From NCBI GenBank assembly GCA_902825945.1, contig CADECY010000073.1, positions 1 to 46,745 on the forward strand: a stretch of 46,745 nt of DNA. Reading direction: 5' to 3'. Within the stretch, counting starts at the first letter, position 1. The number at the start of each line of letters is the position of its first letter. Below the pieces are notes generated by a model. It worked only from the letters and a program-made list of their open reading frames with translations, searched no databases and was not told the origin of the DNA. The position numbers and the translations under genes are program-made. This DNA is from an uncultured Acidobacteriota bacterium (GTDB lineage Bacteria > Acidobacteriota > Terriglobia > Bryobacterales > Bryobacteraceae). Shown here piece by piece: positions 7,425 to 14,293 of the stretch.

Positions 7425-8948
7425 TCAGGTTACCGGACCTGGATTGAACGGCGCCAGCGCGTTGTGCAAGCCCCAGTGTTCGGCCCACGTCTTCTTGCGT
7501 CCACTCGCGACGTCGAGCAGGAACCGGAAAAGCTCCCAACCGACATCTTCAATGGTTGCGTGGCCAGTCGCGATCTTGCCCGCATCGACGTCGATCAGGT
7601 CCGGCCACTTTTCAGCGAGCGCCGTCCGCGACGAAACCTTCGCCACTGGAACCATCGCGAGACCGTAGGGACTTCCTTCGCCGGTGGTGAACACGTGCAG
7701 GTTCATGGAGGCCAGTTGCTGCGTGCCGCAGATGAAGTCGCTCGCGGGAGTGGCCGCGAAGACTAACCCCTTGGCAGTCACACGCTCGCCGTGGCTCGCA
7801 ACCGCAGCCAGCGCCGACGTTCCCGCCTTTGCCACCGATCCCAGTGCCTTTTCGACCACGTTCGAAAGTCCACCGCGCTTGTTGCCAGGCGTCGGATTCG
7901 CACTGCGATCAGCCGAGCCGCGGCTCAGATAATCGTCGTACCATTTCATTTCCCGGATGAGATCGCGTGCCACCTGTTCGTTCGCGCATCGTGGGGTCAA
8001 CAGGTGCACCGCATCTCGGACTTCGGTCACTTCGGAGAACATCACGGTCGAGCCCGCGCGCACGAGCAAGTCGGCCGCGTAGCCCACCGCCGGATTACAC
8101 GTCACGCCCGAGAAGGCATCACTGCCGCCGCACTGGAGTCCGACGTTCAATTCCGAGGCCGGAACAGTGACGCGGCGCCGGCGGTTCAGTTCTTCCAGCC
8201 GTTTCTCCGCGTATCGCAGGATCGCGGCGACCGTGTCGCCGAAGCCGCGCTGATCCTGCAGCCGGACCACTTGCGGCTGCTCGTCGAAGATCTTCAGGCC
8301 GGACGGAAACAGCCGAGCGGGCTGCATCTTTTCGCATCCCAGGCTCACCACGAGCGGGGCCCCACCGAAGTTCGCGTGGCGGCTGATATGCCGCAGCGTC
8401 GCGATCGGAACCGTGGCGCCCGGTGCGTCGATCGCCACGCCGCATCCATAGGTGTGCGTCACAGCGACCACGTCATCGACATTCGGGAATCGCGGCAGAA
8501 GTTCCGCCCGGATCCGGCGCACCGCATAGTCGACCGTCGGCGCCACGCACTGCACGGTCGTCGTGATGCCGAGAATGTTCTTGGTTCCGGCCGATCCATC
8601 GGGATTCCGAAATCCTTCGAACGTGTAGCCTTCGAGCGCCGGGAGCGGCGCTGGCACCGCGGTCGCGAGGGGCAACGAATCGAGCGCCGGTGCGGAGGGC
8701 AGATCGAGCATATCCTCGCGGACCCAACCGCCCGCGGCAATGTCGCGATTGGCGAGCCCGATCATCTGCCCGTAGCGCGTGATGGGTTCACCCCTGCCGA
8801 TCGGGCTGAGCGCCACCTTGTGCGATTGAGGAATCGGTTCGGCGGCGCGAAGTCCGCCGGCGAACTCCAATCCCGCGCCGACACCATCGGGATTGACCAC
8901 GATGGCGACATTGTCGTTCGAGTGAACCTTGACGAAAAGCGGATCCAT
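7425..8948 (-). CDS. Galactarate/altronate dehydratase-like (UxaA/GarD family) enzyme
   Basis: 507 aa, the length of full GarD/UxaA proteins. The ATG at 8948 (MDPLFVKVHSNDNVAIV) is chosen because the SAF domain starts there; an upstream extension would overlap the divergent gene. The N-terminal SAF domain (~1-95) is followed by the catalytic domain: GTKNILGITTTVQC, THTYGCGVA, LGCEKMQPARLF and NVGLQCGGSDAFSGVT hold the Cys/Gly motifs of the family. The end (GRKKTWAEHWGLHN) is more like galactarate than altronate dehydratase. The expected reaction is dehydration of a hexarate/hexonate to a 2-keto-3-deoxy product, Fe/Mn dependent, in the cytoplasm. It is on the same strand as the MFS-SDR-E1-E2 operon, from which it is separated by gene remnants. 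The exact sugar acid is not determined. Confidence 0.88.
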   Translation of the reverse strand: MDPLFVKVHSNDNVAIVVNPDGVGAGLEFAGGLRAAEPIPQSHKVALSPIGRGEPITRYGQMIGLANRDIAAGGWVREDMLDLPSAPALDSLPLATAVPAPLPALEGYTFEGFRNPDGSAGTKNILGITTTVQCVAPTVDYAVRRIRAELLPRFPNVDDVVAVTHTYGCGVAIDAPGATVPIATLRHISRHANFGGAPLVVSLGCEKMQPARLFPSGLKIFDEQPQVVRLQDQRGFGDTVAAILRYAEKRLEELNRRRRVTVPASELNVGLQCGGSDAFSGVTCNPAVGYAADLLVRAGSTVMFSEVTEVRDAVHLLTPRCANEQVARDLIREMKWYDDYLSRGSADRSANPTPGNKRGGLSNVVEKALGSVAKAGTSALAAVASHGERVTAKGLVFAATPASDFICGTQQLASMNLHVFTTGEGSPYGLAMVPVAKVSSRTALAEKWPDLIDVDAGKIATGHATIEDVGWELFRFLLDVASGRKKTWAEHWGLHNALAPFNPGPVT

Positions 8949-9010
8949 ACGAAAAAACCATGGTCGCACGGCCGTCAATGTTAGACTGGCGAATATAAAG
9001 CGAAACTGTT

Positions 9011-10243
9011 TTGACGAACCACGAACTGATCGAGGCACTCCGGCAGCGGATGGCGGACGCGGCGGCAGCCGCGGACCGGATGGTGACCGAGCGCCCGAAG
9101 CCTGAACTCGAGCGCGTGGAGGATCACGTTCCAGGCGAACAGGTGGACACGCCCCACGGTCAGCACTTCGAAACCTCGAAGTTCTATGACGGCAAGAAGC
9201 GCCACGGAACGGTGGACATCGGCAGCCTCTGCGAACTCCCGCACGACCTGCTCGATGGCATCACCAACGGCGAATTCCCCTCCGTGCCGCCGGAGCGCTG
9301 GGCGTTCCTCGACACCGAAACCACCGGGCTCGCGGGTGGCTCCGGCACCTGCGCCTTTCTGATCGGGATCGGCCGCATCACACGCGGCGGCTTCGAGGTC
9401 CGGCAGTTCTTCATGCGCGACTACGCCGAGGAGCCGAGCCAGTTGTTCGCCCTCAGCGCTGCGCTCGAAGACGTGGACGTGCTGGTCACCTATAACGGCA
9501 AGACGTTCGACGTGCCCCTGCTCGAGACGCGATACCGGATGACGCGCCGCCTTCCGCCGTTTTCTTCTCTGCGCCACCTCGACCTGCTGCATGGCGCACG
9601 CCGCTTGTGGCGGCTCCGATTCGAGAGCTGCAAGCTGACCGAACTCGAGACTCGAATTCTCGGCCACTCGCGCGAGGACGATGTGCCGGGCGAGATGATT
9701 CCGTATCTCTATTTCGACTACCTGCGCACGCGCCGCGCGGCGCGCCTCGCGCCGATCTTCCTGCACAATGTGCTCGATATCGTGACGCTCGCCTGTCTCA
9801 CCGGGATCGTACCATGGGCCTTCCGCGATCCCTCGTCCTGCAACCTTCGGCACGGCGCCGAGATGGTGTCGCTCGCGCGTTGGCTGCGCAATGAAGGCCG
9901 CCTCGAGGAGGCCCGCAAGCTCTTTCGCGCCGGAATCTCACGTCCGCTCTCCGACTCGCTGATGTTCCGGGCGATGTGGGATCTGGCGGGAATCGAGAAG
10001 AAGCTCGCCTGCTACGATGCCGCGGCCGGAGTCTTCAGCGATCTCGCCTCATGCCGGAATCCGCACCGCGTGGACGCGCTGCAGGAGTTGGCCAAGCACT
10101 ACGAACGCCGCGAGAAGAATTACCGGATGGCACTCGAGTTCACCGAGGCGGCGTTGGCGATCGAGGACCGGGAGGAGCTACGGAAGCGGCGCCAGCGGCT
10201 GGTGAAGTACGCGAGCGCGCCGGCGATGGCCCGGTTGTTGTAG
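9011..10243 (+). CDS. YprB-type RNase H-like exonuclease-fold protein
   Basis: 410 aa if started at TTG 9011; an ATG at 9050 in the same frame would give 397 aa and neither has a strong ribosome site, so the start is open. Residues ~95-275 form the YprB_RNaseH-like domain: FLDTETTGL (Asp101, Glu103) is the DnaQ-type motif I, LVTYNGKTFDVPLLETRY motif II, and HNVLDIVTL carries the late His/Asp pair. The C-terminal ~110 residues are helical and repeat-like (EEARKLFRAGIS, MALEFTEAALAI), resembling TPRs. Members of this family are predicted 3'-5' nucleases found beside DEAD/DEAH helicases; no helicase is next to it here. It is divergent from the dehydratase with a 62 bp gap. The substrate is unknown. 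Confidence 0.8.
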   Translation: MTNHELIEALRQRMADAAAAADRMVTERPKPELERVEDHVPGEQVDTPHGQHFETSKFYDGKKRHGTVDIGSLCELPHDLLDGITNGEFPSVPPERWAFLDTETTGLAGGSGTCAFLIGIGRITRGGFEVRQFFMRDYAEEPSQLFALSAALEDVDVLVTYNGKTFDVPLLETRYRMTRRLPPFSSLRHLDLLHGARRLWRLRFESCKLTELETRILGHSREDDVPGEMIPYLYFDYLRTRRAARLAPIFLHNVLDIVTLACLTGIVPWAFRDPSSCNLRHGAEMVSLARWLRNEGRLEEARKLFRAGISRPLSDSLMFRAMWDLAGIEKKLACYDAAAGVFSDLASCRNPHRVDALQELAKHYERREKNYRMALEFTEAALAIEDREELRKRRQRLVKYASAPAMARLL

Positions 10244-10314
10244 CACAACTGAACGCTGGAGCAGCGCTCCGCCCTTGCTCTTTCGAACGGTATTCTCCCG
10301 GCCCGCGATTCTGC

Positions 10315-12087
10315 TTACGGGATCACCGGCAGCAACACATGAGACGCCTTCTCCGCCGAGTGGTGAATCGTCTGCCGCGCCTTGCGGATCTCCGCGCCCA
10401 TGCCGAACGGAGCGCCGGTGTTCGGATTCCGGTCGAACTGCGGGAAGTGGCTGCTGGTCACATCGACGCGAATCCGGTGGCCAGGGAGGAAGACGTTGCT
10501 CGTGCCCACGAGATCGATGCCGAGCTCGTAGCTCTTCCCGGGCTCGAGAAGCCTCGGGCGGCTGGTGCCCTCACGATAGCGGGCTCGCAGGATTCCTTCG
10601 CAGAGTGCGATCGCGCGGCCATCGGGAAAGACATCGATCAGCTTGGCGACGAAGTCCGTATCCGGCGCATCGGAGGCCGCGTGAAGCACCACCTTCACCG
10701 GGCCGGTCACCTCGAGTTCTCGCGTCAATACCTTCGATGTGTAGACCAGCACGTCCTGCCGGTTGTCGATCGGGCGCTGGTCGCGTGGTCCGGACAGTGT
10801 CGGTACGCCGCAGCAGTTGTTGCCACCGGTGCTCGGGACCGGATTCGCGGGATCGTAGGTATAGCGATCGTCCGGTGATGCCGCCGCGGGCACGTCCCAT
10901 GAAAGCGCGCCATCGCCCGCCGAGGTATTCGCGTGGCCGCCGCTCGTGAGATAAAGCTTGCGGTACTGCGTGCGGGCCAGCGGATACTCGGTCTCGGCGC
11001 GCCACTGATTCCGGCCCATGACGAAGAGCTTCACCGGCGGATCAGAAGCGAGCCCGTTATCGATACCCTTCAGCCAATAGTCGTACCAGCGGAGTTCGAA
11101 TACCTCACGCTCGACGAGGGCATCGGGTCCGAAGTCGAGATCGCCGGTCTTGCGCGAGACGCCGTGCTCCCAAGGACCCACGACGAGATGAGCGCGGCGC
11201 GGCCCCGCGCGCTTGGCGATTCCGGTGTAGCCGTTGAGCGTACCTTGCAGGAAGAGGTCGAACCAGCCACCGTGCGTGTGGACCGGTATCTCGATCTGGT
11301 CGAACACTTCTTCGACATCGATCGCCTTCCAATACTCGTCGTAGTCCGGGTGGCGGACCCAGTCCGTGTAAAAGCGCGCATGCCGCCCGAGCAGTTCCTG
11401 CATGGCGATCAAGGGTAGAGAGCGGACTACCGGCCCGTAGCGCTGGCTCTCGGGAGCTTCCTTGCCGCCGTGGATCCCGGTGTTCTGCATGATGCGCGAT
11501 TCCTGGCGGACGGGTCCCCAGCCGAAGTTGAACGCCAACCGCCATGCGCCATTGAGCGTGATCCAGTTGTGATAGAGGCTGGTGGAGGCGACGAGCGGAA
11601 AAATCGTGGTGAGGTGTGGCGGCTTGGCCATCGCCGCGCGCCACTGCACGTGTCCGCCGTAGGAATGCCCCTGCATTCCGACCTTGCCCGTGGACCACGG
11701 CTGCTTCGCTGCCCACTCGACGGTATCGTACCCATCGTTGATGTCGTCGCGGAACGGCTCCCACTTACCCTCGGATTCGTGGCGTCCGCGCACATCCTGA
11801 TAGACGAAGGCGTATCCACGTTGCGCAAAGAAGAGCGGCTCGTCATAGGCTTTCGGGAAACGCTCGGTTCCGTATGGCGTGCGCGAGACGAGCACCGGAT
11901 ACTTGCCTTCCTTCGCGGGGCGATAGACGTCGGCGTACAGCGTGACGCCGTCGCGCATGGGGACCGGTACCAGGTGATCCACCTTGACGTCATTCCGTGG
12001 CGGATACACGGCGGGAAATCGCGGCGCGGCAGAGAAAGCGATCGCGCCGGCGGCGAAGAGCGCGGCGGCGCGAGTGCGGGTGTTCAT
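10315..12087 (-). CDS. Secreted CocE/NonD family alpha/beta hydrolase (X-Pro dipeptidyl-peptidase-like)
   Basis: 590 aa from the ATG at 12087; the first ~20 residues (MNTRTRAAALFAAGAIAFSA) are a Sec signal. The catalytic domain starts at VPMRDGVTLYADVYRPA (~42) with RTPYGTERF. The nucleophile is Ser142 in GHSYGG; DVRGRHESEG supplies the conserved oxyanion-side loop. THGGWFDLFLQGT and the later VVGPWEHG hold the expected Asp/His region. A C-terminal jelly-roll (~400-590, 'GPVKVVLHAASDAPDTDF', 'GHRIRVDVTSSHFPQFDRNPNTG') is the X-Pro-peptidase C domain. The family hydrolyses acyl/ester/amide bonds (cocaine esterase, beta-lactam acylases, Xaa-Pro peptidases); the substrate here is unknown. It stands alone, divergent from the SelA-like gene with 37 bp between the starts. 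Confidence 0.9.
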   Translation of the reverse strand: MNTRTRAAALFAAGAIAFSAAPRFPAVYPPRNDVKVDHLVPVPMRDGVTLYADVYRPAKEGKYPVLVSRTPYGTERFPKAYDEPLFFAQRGYAFVYQDVRGRHESEGKWEPFRDDINDGYDTVEWAAKQPWSTGKVGMQGHSYGGHVQWRAAMAKPPHLTTIFPLVASTSLYHNWITLNGAWRLAFNFGWGPVRQESRIMQNTGIHGGKEAPESQRYGPVVRSLPLIAMQELLGRHARFYTDWVRHPDYDEYWKAIDVEEVFDQIEIPVHTHGGWFDLFLQGTLNGYTGIAKRAGPRRAHLVVGPWEHGVSRKTGDLDFGPDALVEREVFELRWYDYWLKGIDNGLASDPPVKLFVMGRNQWRAETEYPLARTQYRKLYLTSGGHANTSAGDGALSWDVPAAASPDDRYTYDPANPVPSTGGNNCCGVPTLSGPRDQRPIDNRQDVLVYTSKVLTRELEVTGPVKVVLHAASDAPDTDFVAKLIDVFPDGRAIALCEGILRARYREGTSRPRLLEPGKSYELGIDLVGTSNVFLPGHRIRVDVTSSHFPQFDRNPNTGAPFGMGAEIRKARQTIHHSAEKASHVLLPVIP

Positions 12088-12097
12088 GATGAGGTAG

Positions 12098-12103
12098 ATT
12101 ATA
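12098..12103 (-). promoter_or_regulatory. Perfect TATAAT -10-like element before the CocE gene
   Basis: Reading on the minus strand, TATAAT ends 10 bp before the ATG at 12087. No convincing -35 lies 17 bp upstream. If used, the transcript would start only a few bases before the start codon. The 37 bp gap is shared with the divergent SelA-like gene, whose ribosome site (GGAGG at ~12115-12119) lies in the same interval. Confidence 0.35.
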
Positions 12104-12124
12104 TAGGACCGAAGGGAGGATCCG

Positions 12125-13315
12125 ATGTTGCTGCGCCGGATGTTTTTGCGGGCCAAATTGAGCCTGCCGTTCTTCGCCAGTCAGTTGGGGACCAGCCGCG
12201 CGGCCACCAAGCCCCGGCGTGATTTCTTCCACGAACTCGGCGTGGGCCAGTTCATCAACGCCGCCGAGCCCTTCACCGCGTTGAGTGGCGCGCCGCTATC
12301 CGCCGAGGTAGCCGAGGCCTGGCAGTACGCGGCCGGACGTTCCGTGCGTTTGGATCAGGTGCATGACGCTGTGGGCAAACGGATCGCCGGGTTGATTGGC
12401 AGCGAGGCGGCGATGGTGACCGCGGGCGCGGCATCCGCGTTGACGCTGGGGACCGCGGCTTGCCTCACCGGCATGGATCGCGACAAGGTCCGCCGGTTGC
12501 CGGACACTTCTGGCATGAAAAGCGAAGTGATCATTCAGCGGTCGCATCGCTACGGCTACGACCACGCGGTGCGGAACTGCGGTATCCGCTACGTGGAAGT
12601 GGAGACAGTGGAGGAGTTGGAGCGCGCGATCGGGCCGGGGACCGCGATGCTGCACTTCTTCAACACGAACGAGCCGCTGGGCCACATCAAGCTCCCCGAG
12701 TTCGCGAAGCTCGGCAACAAACATGGTATTCCAGTGCTCAACGATATCGCCGCCGACGTTCCTCCACTCTCGAACTTCTCGCGGTCTCTGAAGCTCGGCT
12801 GCGATCTTGTTGCCGTGTCGGGCGGCAAGGGACTGATGGGTCCGCAGAGCTGCGGCCTTCTCTATGGGAAGGCCGGACTGATCAAAGCGGCGCGCCTCAA
12901 CGGACCTCCGAACAGTGACGCCATCGGTCGCGGCCAGAAGGTGAACAAGGAAGAACTGCTCGCGATGATGGTGACGCTCGAATCGTATTTCCAGCGCGAT
13001 CACGACACCGATTGGCGCGAGTGGGAGCGGCGCGTGAACGCCGTCCGCAAAGCCGTTTCGGCGATCGCCGGCGTGACGAGCGAGATATTCGTGCCGGAGA
13101 TCCACTACCGGTGTCCGCATGTGCGGATCAAGTGGAGCGAAGAGAAGCTCGGGCTCAGCGTAGCCGGGGCGATCAAGAAACTGCGCGAAGGCGAACCGTC
13201 GATCGAGGTCCGGCCGAACACTTCCGAGGGGCTGGAACTCGGCGTGTGGATGCTGCGGCCGGGAGAGGTGGAGATCGTGGCGCGGCGGCTGACGGAAGTT
13301 CTGCGGAAAGGATGA
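12125..13315 (+). CDS. Tat-tagged SelA-like PLP-dependent enzyme
   Basis: 396 aa. A GGAGG site precedes the ATG at 12125. The N-terminus has RRMFLRAKLSLPFF, which fits the twin-arginine consensus RRxFLK followed by a modest hydrophobic stretch and an Ala-rich cleavage region (TSRAATKP), so export of a folded holoenzyme is plausible. The body is fold-type I PLP, of the SelA-like group (D-glucosaminate-6-phosphate ammonia-lyase, selenocysteine-synthase relatives): AAMVTAGAASALTLGTAACLTG (phosphate/cofactor loop, ~96-117), Asp207 in VLNDIAADVPP (pyridine N contact) and Lys235 in SGGKGLMGPQSCG (Schiff base). This group usually does beta-elimination of amino sugars or amino acids. It is followed 4 bp later by a RidA-like gene, the natural partner for enamine/imine products. 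The substrate is not known. Confidence 0.82.
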   Translation: MLLRRMFLRAKLSLPFFASQLGTSRAATKPRRDFFHELGVGQFINAAEPFTALSGAPLSAEVAEAWQYAAGRSVRLDQVHDAVGKRIAGLIGSEAAMVTAGAASALTLGTAACLTGMDRDKVRRLPDTSGMKSEVIIQRSHRYGYDHAVRNCGIRYVEVETVEELERAIGPGTAMLHFFNTNEPLGHIKLPEFAKLGNKHGIPVLNDIAADVPPLSNFSRSLKLGCDLVAVSGGKGLMGPQSCGLLYGKAGLIKAARLNGPPNSDAIGRGQKVNKEELLAMMVTLESYFQRDHDTDWREWERRVNAVRKAVSAIAGVTSEIFVPEIHYRCPHVRIKWSEEKLGLSVAGAIKKLREGEPSIEVRPNTSEGLELGVWMLRPGEVEIVARRLTEVLRKG

Positions 13316-13319
13316 CGTC

Positions 13320-13775
13320 GTGAAAAGAAGAGCGATGTACTTGCTGGGAGCGCTGCCTGCGTTCATGGCCAATGTTCGAGCCGCGGTGAAGACCGACAAG
13401 CGTGTAGTCTCGTCGAAGGATTTCCCGAAACCACTGGGTCCGTATTCTCACGCCGTGGTGGCGGGCGGATTCGTTTTCGTCGCGGGCCAAGCGCCCATCA
13501 ACGCGGCAACTCAGAAGCTGGAACTAGGCGACATCAAGTCCGAGACGCGGCTCGAGCTTCAGAATATCTCCACGATCCTGAAGGCATCGGGGACCAGCAT
13601 CGAGAACGTGGTCAAGGTGTCGATTCACTTGGTGGACCTTGCCGATTTCGACGCGATGAACGAGGTCTACCGCGAGTTCTTCGCTGGCGATCATCCGGCG
13701 CGCACCACCACGCAAGCGGTGCTGCGGAGCGGGCGGAAGATCGAGATCGACTGCATTGCCCGGATGCCGCGCTAG
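13320..13775 (+). CDS. RidA (YjgF/UK114) family protein with N-terminal export signal
   Basis: 151 aa from GTG 13320; AAAGGA at ~13306-13311 is placed as its ribosome site, overlapping the end of the PLP gene. Residues 1-22 (MKRRAMYLLGALPAFMANV) look like a signal with a twin Arg. The remaining ~128 residues are a full RidA domain: KPLGPYSHAVVAGGFVFVAG, then NVVKVSIHLVDLADF and HPARTTTQAV, with the Arg that binds the substrate carboxylate in RidA enamine/imine deaminases, and EIDCIARM at the end. Known RidA enzymes hydrolyse reactive 2-aminoacrylate-type enamines made by PLP enzymes in the cytoplasm. Coupling to a Tat-tagged PLP enzyme suggests the same job outside the inner membrane. This location is an inference. 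Confidence 0.85.
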   Translation: MKRRAMYLLGALPAFMANVRAAVKTDKRVVSSKDFPKPLGPYSHAVVAGGFVFVAGQAPINAATQKLELGDIKSETRLELQNISTILKASGTSIENVVKVSIHLVDLADFDAMNEVYREFFAGDHPARTTTQAVLRSGRKIEIDCIARMPR

Positions 13776-13784
13776 TTCGCTTCA

Positions 13785-13796
13785 GCTAGCGCTAGC
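13785..13796. other. 12-bp perfect palindrome after ridA-like gene
   Basis: GCTAGCGCTAGC is its own reverse complement and lies 10 bp after the RidA stop. It could be an operator or chance; there is no T-run to make it a terminator. From 13797 to 13985 I see no gene. Confidence 0.25.
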
Positions 13797-13985
13797 GGCT
13801 TGGACCGAGATTGGGGAAAAACCTCAGCCCGGTCCGCCTCTCGAGTTCGGCAACGGTCGCAATGGACGATTCCGGTGAGGGGCCTCCGGACTACGCGTTC
13901 GGCAATCATCACGGCGATCAGCTGGGAACGACCGGACTCGCTTACGAGAATGACCTAGTAGGGTCACTGAAAAACGCGTCCGCCG

Positions 13986-14221
13986 CTAGTTTTCGCGCTC
14001 CGTTCTCCAGCCTTTCGCCACGAAAAGGCGGTTCATCACCACGTACTGTGTGCCGTGTTCGACAACGGGAAGGAATCGCGTAGCGTCTGCTCGCCGTAAG
14101 AAACGTCGCACGCAGGAACGAGGTGTCCGCAACTCGCCCCGGTCATCCGGTAGCCGGCAAAGGAGGCGCCGGGCATCGACAATGCACGGGCGCGGCGGAA
14201 GTAGGCGCACCGCGTGGAGAC
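13986..14221 (-). pseudogene. Decayed C-terminal end of an unidentified gene
   Basis: On the minus strand the frame ending at 13986 reads PVVEHGTQYVVMNRLFVAKGW, coding-like in character. Its natural continuation upstream is in another frame (CAYFRRARALSMPGASFAGY, then GHLVPACDVSYGEQTLRDSF), meeting it at about 14085. One frameshift would join them into a ~78-residue C-terminal stretch. Upstream it runs into the 3' region of the sulfatase-like gene (same strand), so the 5' part is lost. I do not recognise the family. Confidence 0.35.
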
Positions 14222-14293
14222 GGGGAGAGCAGACTGGAGAGCCAGTTCGCGGTCCGGCGCGGAGCAGCGGAGGGCGGCGGCTCGCGCGAAGCG

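Noticed and set aside
7791..8984. 397-codon plus-strand open frame
   Set aside because: Antisense shadow of the galactarate-dehydratase-like gene.
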